Source of the DNA: Companilactobacillus tucceti DSM 20183
GTDB lineage: Bacteria > Bacillota > Bacilli > Lactobacillales > Lactobacillaceae
DNA length: 64,000 nucleotides
Direction: 5' to 3'
NCBI RefSeq assembly: GCF_001434665.1
Contig: NZ_AZDG01000004.1
Span: 1-64,000 of the forward strand
The notes beneath the pieces are model-generated. The model had not been told where the DNA came from. It did no database searches and saw nothing but the letters and a program-made list of their open reading frames with translations. Shown here piece after piece: positions 55,260-63,349 of the stretch (the first letter of the stretch is position 1; every line of letters starts with the position of its first letter). Made by a program: the position numbers and the translations under genes.

Positions 55260-55934
55260 ATGTACAGATACTTTATTCAACCACAATTAAATAAATACAA
55301 TAATACCTTAATCGGCTATGAGTTATTGATGAAGCATGACACACCTGATGGATGGCGCCCGCCATTACATTTCTCAGATATACCTTCTCATACTTTAGCC
55401 GAAGTACTTGTTGCTACCACTAAGTTACTTTCATTAAAAATTGGCTCAGTGTCAGTAAATCTTAATAGAACTCAACTAATGGACCCTGAAGTTAGAAAGG
55501 CTATTATCCTTTCGCAAAGCCAACTAAGACCACTAAAATTAGTCGTTGAATTAACTGAAGAGCCCGGAAACGAACAATGGTCCAACGAAGATCTAATTCC
55601 TTTGATCCAACAATTCAAAAACTATGGTATGGACTTTAGTTTAGATGATGTCGGTACTGGTGAAAATAAATTGGATCATATTAGATCATTAGTTCCACTT
55701 GCTGATGAAATGAAATTTGCAATTCAGAATTTCTCTGAAAAGCTACGTGATCCAGATATTGAAAATAAAGTGATTTTTTGGAGAGATTTTACGAAAGAAC
55801 ACAATTTGCGTTTTATCTTAGAAGGTATTGAAGATAAGAACGATGATCGTTTAGCAGATACTTTAGAGATTGACCTACGACAGGGTTATTTCTATGGACG
55901 CCCACACCTTCTAAAGTTAGAGGGAGATAAATAG
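55260..55934 (+). CDS. Stand-alone EAL domain (c-di-GMP phosphodiesterase-like) protein
   Basis: A 224-aa single-domain EAL protein, soluble, with no sensor domain. Catalytic positions look preserved: Glu in YELLMK (the EAL motif), Asn in VNLNRTQL, Glu in VELTEE, DDVGTG (for DDFGTG), Lys in EMKFAI, Glu in LEGIED and QGYFYGRP. The Asp that usually follows the Lys (KID) is replaced by Ala. It may degrade c-di-GMP made by the GGDEF protein at 57569. GGGG precedes the ATG. Confidence 0.82.
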   Translation: MYRYFIQPQLNKYNNTLIGYELLMKHDTPDGWRPPLHFSDIPSHTLAEVLVATTKLLSLKIGSVSVNLNRTQLMDPEVRKAIILSQSQLRPLKLVVELTEEPGNEQWSNEDLIPLIQQFKNYGMDFSLDDVGTGENKLDHIRSLVPLADEMKFAIQNFSEKLRDPDIENKVIFWRDFTKEHNLRFILEGIEDKNDDRLADTLEIDLRQGYFYGRPHLLKLEGDK

Positions 55935-55943
55935 ATTACTTAT

Positions 55944-56063
55944 CTCAAACGCGCAAATAAACACAACTTTTTCCGCTTAAAGTAAACAGCTCCATCAATC
56001 CGCTTGGATTGATGGAGCTGTTTATTTTAATGCTCGAAAGCTGAACGTGTTTATTTGCGCTCT
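55944..56063 (-). repeat. F2 structured 3' repeat, copy 5, overlapping nox codons
   Basis: On the reverse strand the arm AGAGCGCAAATAAACAC begins inside the last codons of the NADH oxidase gene and includes its TAA. It pairs perfectly with GTGTTTATTTGCGC. TTCAGCTTTCGAGCATTAA and TTTAAGCGGAAAAAGTT enclose the hairpin ACAGCTCCATCAATCC/GGATTGATGGAGCTGT. Confidence 0.82.
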
Positions 56064-57394
56064 CTTTCCTTATCCACAGCCATTTGACCTACTAAGTTCA
56101 AATAATTAAATGGATTATCATAATTTGGTTGGAACAACATATCGATAAATGACAAATCATCGATCGTATTATTATTTTGAATACATACTGATATTGTATT
56201 TGCTGACTGTGCAACTTCATGCTTACTGAAGAATTGAGCACCTAATATCTTACGAGTGTCTTTATCGTAAACTAACCTGATCGTAAGCATTTCTGTCGTT
56301 GGCATATAATCTGGACGATAATAGTCATGATAAACGACTGCATCGGCGTTAAATTCATGCTCAAGTGCATTTGTTAAGGTCAAACCAGTAGAAGCTACTG
56401 TATAACCAAACAATTCCATTCCTGAAGTTGCTTGTGTACCCATATATTTTTGAATATTTCCAAAAATATTGATTCCGGCTAACGCACCTTGTCTAATAGC
56501 ATTAGTAGCTAAAGGCATATATGAAGACTTGCCAGTTGGATTAAAGTTGACTGTACATGCATCCCCTGCTGCATAAATATCAGGGTCTGAAGTTTGGACA
56601 TAGTCATTGATTATAATTGCACCATGACGATCCATATCAACTTGTCCACGCAAAAGATCAGTATTAGCAATAAATCCTGTACATACAATTACTAAATCTG
56701 CCTTATGATCTTCCTTGCTTGTCTCAATAACAACTTGATCATCACCACTAAATCCATTAACATGCTCGTTCAAAAATACATTAACACCATGTTCCTTCAA
56801 AAGATCCACAACATTATCAGACATTTCAGGATCTAAGTAATGATTTAAAACCTGATTATTTGATTGTATTAAAGTAACCTCATGGTCTGTATTAGCGTAA
56901 CTTTCTGCTAGTTCTACACCAATATACCCAGCTCCAACAATTGCAATATGCTTATTCTTTTTAGCAGTTTCATAAATTGCTTTAGCTTGAGCATAACTCT
57001 TACACATTAGAATTTTTGAATTATCAATTCCCACAATAGGTGGTACTTGAACATAAGAACCAGTTGTCATGATCAACTTATCATATGTATCTTCAAAGAC
57101 ATCATGAGTCTCTAAGTTCTCACACATAATCTTTTTATTTTTAGCATCAATTTTTAAAACATCATGTTTCATACATACTTTGGCACCTAATTTCTCAAGT
57201 GTCTCAGGATCGGCATAAAACATATCTTCCAGTTTTTTAACTCTACGTCCTAAATACAAGGCTATCCCACAGGACAAGAAAGAAATATTATCATCACGTT
57301 CATAAACTGTGACTTCTGTCCCAGGATGATCCTTTAAAATCTGATCAACAGCAGCTGTCCCTGCGTGTGTACAACCAACTACTATAACTTTCAC
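56051..57394 (-). CDS. NADH oxidase, H2O-forming (2)
   Basis: A 447-aa paralogue of the protein at 52148, sharing MKVIVVGCTHAGTAAV, redox Cys42 in FLSCGIALYLG, IAIVGAGYIGVELAESYA and most of the C-terminal domain. The start is GTG 57394 with GGAGGG seven bases upstream. Its last residues (ERK) and stop lie within an F2 element, so this C-terminus differs from its paralogue. The tandem-like pair brackets the GNAT, EAL and ornithine cyclodeaminase-family genes. Confidence 0.9.
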   Translation of the reverse strand: MKVIVVGCTHAGTAAVDQILKDHPGTEVTVYERDDNISFLSCGIALYLGRRVKKLEDMFYADPETLEKLGAKVCMKHDVLKIDAKNKKIMCENLETHDVFEDTYDKLIMTTGSYVQVPPIVGIDNSKILMCKSYAQAKAIYETAKKNKHIAIVGAGYIGVELAESYANTDHEVTLIQSNNQVLNHYLDPEMSDNVVDLLKEHGVNVFLNEHVNGFSGDDQVVIETSKEDHKADLVIVCTGFIANTDLLRGQVDMDRHGAIIINDYVQTSDPDIYAAGDACTVNFNPTGKSSYMPLATNAIRQGALAGINIFGNIQKYMGTQATSGMELFGYTVASTGLTLTNALEHEFNADAVVYHDYYRPDYMPTTEMLTIRLVYDKDTRKILGAQFFSKHEVAQSANTISVCIQNNNTIDDLSFIDMLFQPNYDNPFNYLNLVGQMAVDKERERK

Positions 57395-57568
57395 AATAAT
57401 TCCCTCCAATATATAACTTTATTTTACTATATAAACAATAATATTGAATTTTATTATATATATTTTAATATTCTCGTAGAAAAAATACATTTTAGTGTTA
57501 ATGTGTTAAGTGTATACCATTATATGATACTCGTATTAAAAAATAAAATCTCGGATTAGGGGTGAAGA

Positions 57569-58765
57569 ATGTCAATTAATAACATTAATGGTCTTCAATC
57601 ACTTTTAAGTGTCGACGGGAATATCAATGCAATAATCATCGGTCTTATTACGATAGGACTGATTACCATTATCACTGTATCAGCTTATTCTTTTGAAAAT
57701 ATTATAAATAATAGCAAAAAGAAATCAGTTAAAATAGGACTTCAAATAGCCGAAGGAGTCATCTTGGCTATTAGTATGATTTTGGTTCAGCATATCTTCA
57801 AGGCTTTAAACTCTGGAGATACGCGTAGTTGGTTTTATGCAACTACTCAATTGACATTATTACTCTATAGTCTTTACACTATGCAAAATTATGTCATTGA
57901 ATTTATGAATATTGCAATGCCTATTTACGTCTTTGGACACCATCTTATAAACGGAAACAATAATTACTTATTACTATTTATTATCTTAACGATTTTACTG
58001 GCCTTAACAGTCAGTTATATTTCAAGAAACACCGATCAATTACTTAATTCTGAATGGAAATACATTATCCTACAGGTAATTTATGGTGCCATCTGGTGGG
58101 TAATAATTTGGTCGTTCCATCGCTTCACACTTTATTACACTATCAGCATGCTTGTCGGATTCGTTATTTATATGTCTATTATTAGATATATCGCTAAATG
58201 GATTCGTGATTCATTTAATAACTACCATGACTTATCCGAAAAAGTTAATTACGACGAACTTACAGGAATTAGAAATAGAGCAAACTTTGATGAAGTCTCT
58301 AGAGAAGTTTTTAAAGTTTACAGTAAAGATCTAGATGTTCCCTTAACAATGGTTATGTTTGACATTGACCATTTCAAAATTTTCAATGATGATTACGGTC
58401 ACGCTGCCGGTGATGTGGTACTTAGACATGTTGCTACATTATTTGAAAAAGAATTGTTTAAAATGACTACTAGAGGACAAATTTTCCGTTTTGGAGGCGA
58501 AGAGTTTGTAATAATTTTCAGAGGTACTACTCCTGAGGATGCTTTAGAAGTTATTAAAAAAATTCGTAATGATTTGATCAATGATCCGGTTGAATACGAA
58601 GGTAAAGAATTAAATATCCGTATTTCATTAGGAGCTTCAGCATTGCAGCCATCTGACAAAAATGTAGATGATCTATTCAATCGAGTAGATAAATATCTGT
58701 ATGAGTCTAAGAATCAAGGCCGTAATCGTATAACTGTTGAGGATGAAACAATTGCATTTAATTAA
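57569..58765 (+). CDS. Membrane-bound diguanylate cyclase (GGDEF)
   Basis: A 398-aa sensor-type diguanylate cyclase. The N-terminal 210 residues hold six or seven membrane segments. The GGDEF domain (about 225-392) has YDELTGIRNRANFDEV, FDIDHFKIFNDDYGHAAGD and the active site RFGGEEFVIIF (GGEEF). It should make c-di-GMP from GTP. GGGGTGAAG precedes the ATG. Its stop codon overlaps the AGAG of F2 copy 6. With the EAL gene 1.6 kb upstream it makes a local c-di-GMP pair. Confidence 0.9.
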   Translation: MSINNINGLQSLLSVDGNINAIIIGLITIGLITIITVSAYSFENIINNSKKKSVKIGLQIAEGVILAISMILVQHIFKALNSGDTRSWFYATTQLTLLLYSLYTMQNYVIEFMNIAMPIYVFGHHLINGNNNYLLLFIILTILLALTVSYISRNTDQLLNSEWKYIILQVIYGAIWWVIIWSFHRFTLYYTISMLVGFVIYMSIIRYIAKWIRDSFNNYHDLSEKVNYDELTGIRNRANFDEVSREVFKVYSKDLDVPLTMVMFDIDHFKIFNDDYGHAAGDVVLRHVATLFEKELFKMTTRGQIFRFGGEEFVIIFRGTTPEDALEVIKKIRNDLINDPVEYEGKELNIRISLGASALQPSDKNVDDLFNRVDKYLYESKNQGRNRITVEDETIAFN

Positions 58766-58897
58766 GAGTGCAAGGATACACGTTCAGCTGTCGAGCATTA
58801 AGGCAAACGACCCTATCAATCCGATTTTGGATTGATAGGGTCGTTTGTTTTAAGCAGAAAAAGCTGTGTATCCTTGCACGTTTACGCTTCATATTTA
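58765..58897 (+). repeat. F2 structured 3' repeat, copy 6
   Basis: AGAG begins at the last base of the GGDEF stop codon (TAAGAG). The arm GTGCAAGGATACAC pairs perfectly with GTGTATCCTTGCAC. TTCAGCTGTCGAGCATTAA and TTTAAGCAGAAAAAGCT flank the hairpin ACGACCCTATCAATCC/GGATTGATAGGGTCGT; note the paired TTT-to-TGT and CGG-to-CAG drift in otherwise conserved strands. Confidence 0.82.
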
Positions 58898-58970
58898 ACC
58901 CTTCTTCAGGGTACAAAAAAAAGTTCCAAGTAAAAAAATATTTACTTAGAACAAATCTTAGTTGTTTTGC

Positions 58971-59109
58971 ATTTCTAAATTTTTATAGCCTAAACGTGTG
59001 ACTAAAGGCTGCAACCTCCACATAGCTACGAACCACGAATGATTGATGGAGCCAATCATTCGTGATTCTAGGCTATGCTCCGGTGGCAAACCGCCTTTTG
59101 TCACACTCT
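58971..59109 (-). repeat. F3 structured 3' repeat, copy 4
   Basis: It reads on the reverse strand from AGAGTGTGAC at 59109. All three nested stems are present, with inner hairpin CACGAATGATTG/CAATCATTCGTG and the conserved GGCTGCAACCTCCACATAG strand. It lies downstream of the reverse-strand YczE-like operon, beyond its terminator, and meets F2 copy 6 of the opposite gene tail to tail. A hairpin, GTTCCAAGTAAA/TTTACTTAGAAC (58923-58951), lies between the two. Confidence 0.78.
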
Positions 59110-59112
59110 CAC

Positions 59113-59139
59113 AAAAAAAAGATGAGATACTATCTCATC
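59113..59139 (-). terminator. Terminator of the YczE-like cluster
   Basis: The stem GATGAGATA-GTATCTCATC is followed on the reverse strand by eight T residues. The bases just upstream (59140-59185) can form a second small hairpin, TCAG..CTGA with AGGA..TCCT. That could be a 3' UTR structure or the body of a small RNA. Confidence 0.7.
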
Positions 59140-59294
59140 TCCGGGAAGGATCAGTTGTTTTGTCCTGATGGTCCTAGAAGTAATAGTAACCCATATAAAA
59201 TTCATTCTCAATAGTTTAATAACTTTTTATAATAACCCTAGTTTTGATAAATGTGCTTATTTTTACTCTTTTTTAAACAAAGATTAACCATATT

Positions 59295-59951
59295 TTAAAG
59301 ATTGTAGTGATGCTTTAACGAAGGAACGATTAATTTATCCATTCTTCCAATAATATAACCTTGAAAGAAAATTGCTAAAATAGTTCCGATTCCTACTGAA
59401 TAAATCTTACCACTGACAAGATAACAAATAATCATGATAATTATTGGCGGAGAATAGCTCACTATTTGTCCCCACCCAGCCGATCCATGAAGATACTTGA
59501 ATCTTAATAAATATGCTAATTCATCATTGGGATGTTGAATTATGTTACAACGCTGATAAATCGAAACAGCCATAGAAACACCAAATAGTCCGATAATATC
59601 AATTAAGATCCGTAAAAACATGTTCATTTGTTCAAAGTGAAGAGGTATATATAATTTGGTAAAAAATCCGACTAAATAACTAAAAGGTAATGAAAACAAA
59701 ATATTAGAAATAAATATATGACCATCAAACTTTCCTAAAAGAAATTGATTAGTAATGGCTACTAAAATGGCATAAACAAACAAAGTCGTACCGTAATCAA
59801 CTTTTATCAAATTAGAAATATTAACACCCGAAGCCATCCAGACAGCACTTCCGACATCACTATCTATCATTAATGCGTTTGAAGCTGCATTAAATATAAT
59901 TGAGAAGGCTAAATACCCCATCCTCTTTTTAAAGTCCCCTTTTGTATCCAT
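59295..59951 (-). CDS. YczE-like membrane protein (copy 1)
   Basis: A 218-aa protein with five or six hydrophobic segments, of the YczE/YyaS type (COG2364-like). The family pattern is ASNALMIDSDVGSAVWMASGVNISNL, with an N-terminal basic GDFKKRMGYLAF. It ends LIVPSLKHHYNL. ATG 59951 has GAGGG upstream. It is one of three tandem paralogues; function is unknown. Confidence 0.78.
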   Translation of the reverse strand: MDTKGDFKKRMGYLAFSIIFNAASNALMIDSDVGSAVWMASGVNISNLIKVDYGTTLFVYAILVAITNQFLLGKFDGHIFISNILFSLPFSYLVGFFTKLYIPLHFEQMNMFLRILIDIIGLFGVSMAVSIYQRCNIIQHPNDELAYLLRFKYLHGSAGWGQIVSYSPPIIIMIICYLVSGKIYSVGIGTILAIFFQGYIIGRMDKLIVPSLKHHYNL

Positions 59952-59996
59952 GCATCCACCCTCTTAATAAAATAAGCAGTCAAATGAGACTGCTTA

Positions 59997-60010
59997 TGAA
60001 AACGTTTGTT
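59997..60010 (-). promoter_or_regulatory. cre-like box between YczE copies 2 and 1
   Basis: TGAAAACGTTTGTT is a weak cre-like palindrome 15 bases past the stop of copy 2. It is followed on the reverse strand by the hairpin TAAGCAGTC/GACTGCTTA and TTTTATT, before the start of copy 1. Confidence 0.4.
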
Positions 60011-60024
60011 TTTCATTATATCAT

Positions 60025-60681
60025 CTAAAGATTGTAATGATGCTTTAGTGATGGAATAACTATAAAATCAGCTTTACCAATCATATAACCTTGTAAAAAT
60101 ATTGCCAAGATGGTTCCGATACCTACTGAATAAATCTTGCCAGTCATAAAATAACAAATAACCATGATCAATACTGGCGGTAAGTAACTAAAAACCTGTC
60201 CCCATCCAGCTGATCCATGAAGATACTTGAATCTTAAAATGTAAGCTAGTTCATCATTAGGGTGCTGAATAATATTACAACGTTGATAAATTGAAGCACC
60301 TATTGAAACACCTAATAATCCAATAATATCAATGACGACTTGCCAAAATAAGCCTAATCTCTCAATATGTAATGGCAAATATAATTTAGTAAAGAAACCC
60401 ATTAAATAGCTAAATGGTACTGAAAAAATCAAATTTGAGATAAAAACATGCCCATCGAATTTCTTTAAGAGTAATTGATTAACTACAGATACAATAATGG
60501 CATAAAAAAATAGTGTTGTACCATAATCAACATTTATCAATTTAGAAATATTAACACCAGATGCCATCCAGACAGCACTTCCAACATTACTATCAACCAT
60601 CAACGCATTGGACGCTGCAATAAATACAATTGCAAATGCCAAATAACCTAATCTTCTTCTATAATCCCGCTTTGCTTCCAA
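60025..60681 (-). CDS. YczE-like membrane protein (copy 2)
   Basis: A 218-aa paralogue of copies 1 and 3, with the same GYLAFAIVFIAASNALMVDSN start and the HPNDELAYILRFKYLHGSAGWGQ segment near residue 137-159. It appears to start at TTG 60681 (GAGGG eight bases upstream), in line with the N-termini of its paralogues. It ends IVIPSLKHHYNL like copy 1. Confidence 0.76.
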   Translation of the reverse strand: MEAKRDYRRRLGYLAFAIVFIAASNALMVDSNVGSAVWMASGVNISKLINVDYGTTLFFYAIIVSVVNQLLLKKFDGHVFISNLIFSVPFSYLMGFFTKLYLPLHIERLGLFWQVVIDIIGLLGVSIGASIYQRCNIIQHPNDELAYILRFKYLHGSAGWGQVFSYLPPVLIMVICYFMTGKIYSVGIGTILAIFLQGYMIGKADFIVIPSLKHHYNL

Positions 60682-60717
60682 GTGCTACACCCTCTTCTAA
60701 GTTTAATTTACTCGAAA

Positions 60718-60763
60718 AAAAAATGACCGGCAAATTTTCCAGTCATATATGTAAGCGTTTTAT
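60718..60763 (-). terminator. cre-like box plus terminator between YczE copies 3 and 2
   Basis: On the reverse strand ATAAAACGCTTACA (60763-60750, cre-like) is followed at once by the hairpin ATGACTGG/CCGGTCAT (arms 60747-60740 and 60731-60724) and nine T residues. The same order, box then hairpin then T-run, recurs upstream of copy 3. Confidence 0.65.
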
Positions 60764-60787
60764 AAAATGCGTGTAAAAGTGATACTT

Positions 60788-61462
60788 TTAACCTGCTATT
60801 TTGATACTTTCATTAGGATGATGTTTCAAAGATGGCATGAACCAATGATCTGCTTTTCCTATTAATATTCCTTGGAAACAAACCGCCAAAACAGTTCCTA
60901 ATCCAACAGAATCGATCCTTCCTATAATAAAAAAGCAAACTAACAAAACAACTATTGGTGGCAAATAACTAAAGAACTGTCCCCAACCGGCTGAACCATG
61001 TAGATATTTGAACCTTATTATATAAGCCAACTCATCATTTGGATGTTGGATCAAGTTAACTCTTTCATAAACTGAACACCCTATTGAAGCTCCAAATAAT
61101 CCTAAAACATCTAATAACACTTGCCAAAATAATCCCATATTCTCAATGTGCAAAATCAGATAGAATTTAGTAAAAAAGCCTACTAAATAACTAAATGGAA
61201 ATGCAAAAACTAAATTTGATAACAAAATATGTCCATCAAATTTTCCTAATAAAAACTGATTAGCAATTGTCACAACGATTGCATATAGAAATAGTGTTGT
61301 TCCGTAATCTATCTTAATGATATTAGTAACATTTACCGCTGATGCCATCCACACCATGCTTCCAACACTACTGTCAATCATCAATGCGTTTGAAGCTGCT
61401 ATTAAAATTATTGCAAAAGCCAAATATCCTAATCTTTTCTTAAAATCACTTTTTTCTTCCAA
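60788..61462 (-). CDS. YczE-like membrane protein (copy 3)
   Basis: A 224-aa paralogue with the same architecture. I place the start at TTG 61462, after GAGAGG, because it aligns with the starts of copies 1 and 2 (EEKSDFKKRLGYLAF); the frame is open to 61543 without support. Its tail, SLKHHPNESIKIAG, differs from the LKHHYNL of the others. It lies downstream of the multicopper oxidase gene but after its own terminator. Confidence 0.75.
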   Translation of the reverse strand: MEEKSDFKKRLGYLAFAIILIAASNALMIDSSVGSMVWMASAVNVTNIIKIDYGTTLFLYAIVVTIANQFLLGKFDGHILLSNLVFAFPFSYLVGFFTKFYLILHIENMGLFWQVLLDVLGLFGASIGCSVYERVNLIQHPNDELAYIIRFKYLHGSAGWGQFFSYLPPIVVLLVCFFIIGRIDSVGLGTVLAVCFQGILIGKADHWFMPSLKHHPNESIKIAG

Positions 61463-61522
61463 AAAATCCTCTCCCAGATAAGTCCTCAATAAATATCCTA
61501 GAACAAATTTTCGAAAAAAATA

Positions 61523-61564
61523 AGCGATTGAATATAATTCCAATCACTTATGTAAGCGTTTTAT
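61523..61564 (-). terminator. cre-like box plus terminator downstream of the multicopper oxidase
   Basis: On the reverse strand ATAAAACGCTTACA (61564-61551) is followed by the hairpin ATAAGTGATTG/CAATCGCTTAT and six T residues. It repeats the layout seen between YczE copies 3 and 2. Confidence 0.65.
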
Positions 61565-61616
61565 ATAATTGCTGTAGATGTGATAGTAATCAGTTATCAA
61601 ATCTAGTGTTTTGACA

Positions 61617-63071
61617 CTATGCCTTTTTACCACCATTCATCATTTCATCCATACTGATCAAATGGAATTTATGCTCATGATCTGGATCATATGCTTCAAT
61701 TTGTGCCATCATTCCAGTATCCTCATGCTCCAAAATATGGCAATGATACATATAAATTCCAAACTTACTGAACTTAACGGCAATTCTAACTGTTTCACCG
61801 GCATTAACTCCAACAACATCTTTCCAACCATGTTCATTTGGATAAACTTCTTTACCATTTCTACTCAAAACTAAGAACTGGCACCCATGAAGGTGGAATG
61901 GATGAATCATACCTTTATCCATGTCGTTAGTATTAGTAACATCCCAAAGAATAGTATCGCCAATCTTTTGTTTACGATCAATTCTTTGCATATCAAATAA
62001 TTTTCCATCTAATTTTACTTGGTCATCCATACCTGACATTACTGTATGAACGATCTTGCTACCAGGAGTAACAACCGGTTTAGGAATCGTATTTAGATGT
62101 TCTGGTAATTTAACATCTTGCTTGACGTAATTTCCAATTTTGAATTTAAGAATTGGAACATCATCACTCATTAAAGTTACTTCGTCTCCTGGTTTTTTAT
62201 CACCAAAATCAACAATAACTTCGTCACGTTCAGCAGTCGTTATCATCACCTTAGTCAATTCAACTGGTTTTGGTAAAGTTCCGCCATCTGAAGCTATTTG
62301 TGTAAATTCATGGTTATCATCAAAGTGTAATCTCCACTCACGACGATTTGAACCATTTAAAATTCTTAAACGAACACGTTGTGTTGTAACGTTGAACACT
62401 CCATTTATAGTTCCGTTGATAACAGCATATTTACCAAGTGTTCCATCCATATCATAGTCAGCTTTATAATCTAGTTGATTATCATGATAGTTTCTATCTT
62501 GTAAAATAATAGGAATATCATCAACACCATAATTTCTAGGAAATGGTAACTTAGCTTCCTCTGGGTCCGTTACAATAACCTCAGCAGCCAAACCGTTCCA
62601 TACTTGGCGTGCAGTATTTGGACATGGATGTGGATGCAACCAATCTGTCTGTGCAGGTTGATCCAATGTAAAATCAATATCACGACTTCCACCTGGATAA
62701 ACTGGTGCGTGTGGACCACCATCTACGATTGGACCAGTTACATTTAGACCGTGCCAATGAAAAGTAGTTACTTCAGGTAATTTATTAACTAAATGAATAT
62801 GGTAATGAACACCTTGTTTAAAGACCACGGTTTTACCCAACAAGGGAGCACTGAATCCCCAAGTCTTTGTTTTCTTACCCGGTAAAATCTGGGTCTCCCC
62901 TTCTTGAGCTGTCAAAGTATAATAAACGTCATTTCCCTCAACTTTATCGGGCTTTAACAATTCAGGAATATTCAGAGGCTTCTCCGGTAGGTCTGTCTTC
63001 TCTAACGGGACATACCCACCATCATGCAAGTCAAAAACCGGCTCATCAAAGAAATAATCCGTATAAACCAT
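61617..63071 (-). CDS. Multicopper oxidase (laccase-like)
   Basis: A 484-aa cupredoxin oxidase without a signal peptide. Copper-ligand motifs are FHWHGLNV (about 103-110), LHPHPCPNTARQVWNGL (about 145-161), MIHPFHLHGCQF (about 392-403) and MYHCHILEHEDTGMM (about 447-461), giving the type 1, 2 and 3 sites. It oxidises phenols or metal ions with O2; lactobacillar relatives have been linked to biogenic amine breakdown. GGTGG precedes ATG. It is cotranscribed with a 53-aa membrane protein. Confidence 0.92.
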   Translation of the reverse strand: MVYTDYFFDEPVFDLHDGGYVPLEKTDLPEKPLNIPELLKPDKVEGNDVYYTLTAQEGETQILPGKKTKTWGFSAPLLGKTVVFKQGVHYHIHLVNKLPEVTTFHWHGLNVTGPIVDGGPHAPVYPGGSRDIDFTLDQPAQTDWLHPHPCPNTARQVWNGLAAEVIVTDPEEAKLPFPRNYGVDDIPIILQDRNYHDNQLDYKADYDMDGTLGKYAVINGTINGVFNVTTQRVRLRILNGSNRREWRLHFDDNHEFTQIASDGGTLPKPVELTKVMITTAERDEVIVDFGDKKPGDEVTLMSDDVPILKFKIGNYVKQDVKLPEHLNTIPKPVVTPGSKIVHTVMSGMDDQVKLDGKLFDMQRIDRKQKIGDTILWDVTNTNDMDKGMIHPFHLHGCQFLVLSRNGKEVYPNEHGWKDVVGVNAGETVRIAVKFSKFGIYMYHCHILEHEDTGMMAQIEAYDPDHEHKFHLISMDEMMNGGKKA

Positions 63072-63085
63072 ACAATCGCCACCTA

Positions 63086-63247
63086 TTAATTTTTTTTGAA
63101 AGTTCCGATACAGTTAACGACCGCTTCCAAAAGCATGCCGATCGCCATCATATACATTGCTATCATGTTTTTATTCTCAATCACAAAGTAAAACAAAATA
63201 GCATAGAATATAACCATAAAAACTGAAAACAATTTTGAACTGCCCAT
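63086..63247 (-). CDS. 53-aa membrane protein upstream of the multicopper oxidase
   Basis: A short ORF reading MGSSKLFSVFMVIFYAILF then FVIENKNMIAMYMMAIG. Two hydrophobic helices (about 6-23 and 28-43) are joined by a short polar turn, and it ends GTFKKN. GGTGAG precedes ATG 63247, and its stop is 14 bases before the oxidase ATG, so the two are one operon. No known family is recognised. Three internal Met residues lie close together (NMIAMYMM), which could matter for copper; this is speculation. Confidence 0.68.
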   Translation of the reverse strand: MGSSKLFSVFMVIFYAILFYFVIENKNMIAMYMMAIGMLLEAVVNCIGTFKKN

Positions 63248-63349
63248 CAAAATCTCACCTTCAAACTGTTTACATTTACATCTTAGTCCTCTTCCTTAAA
63301 TAGAAAAAGGCCGGTGAATAAAAAAAATCTGAGACATAACCTTATTTTT

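Noticed and set aside
62867-63226. 119-codon forward frame
   Set aside because: It is antisense to the multicopper oxidase start and the 53-aa membrane gene; low-complexity His-rich composition and no start site.
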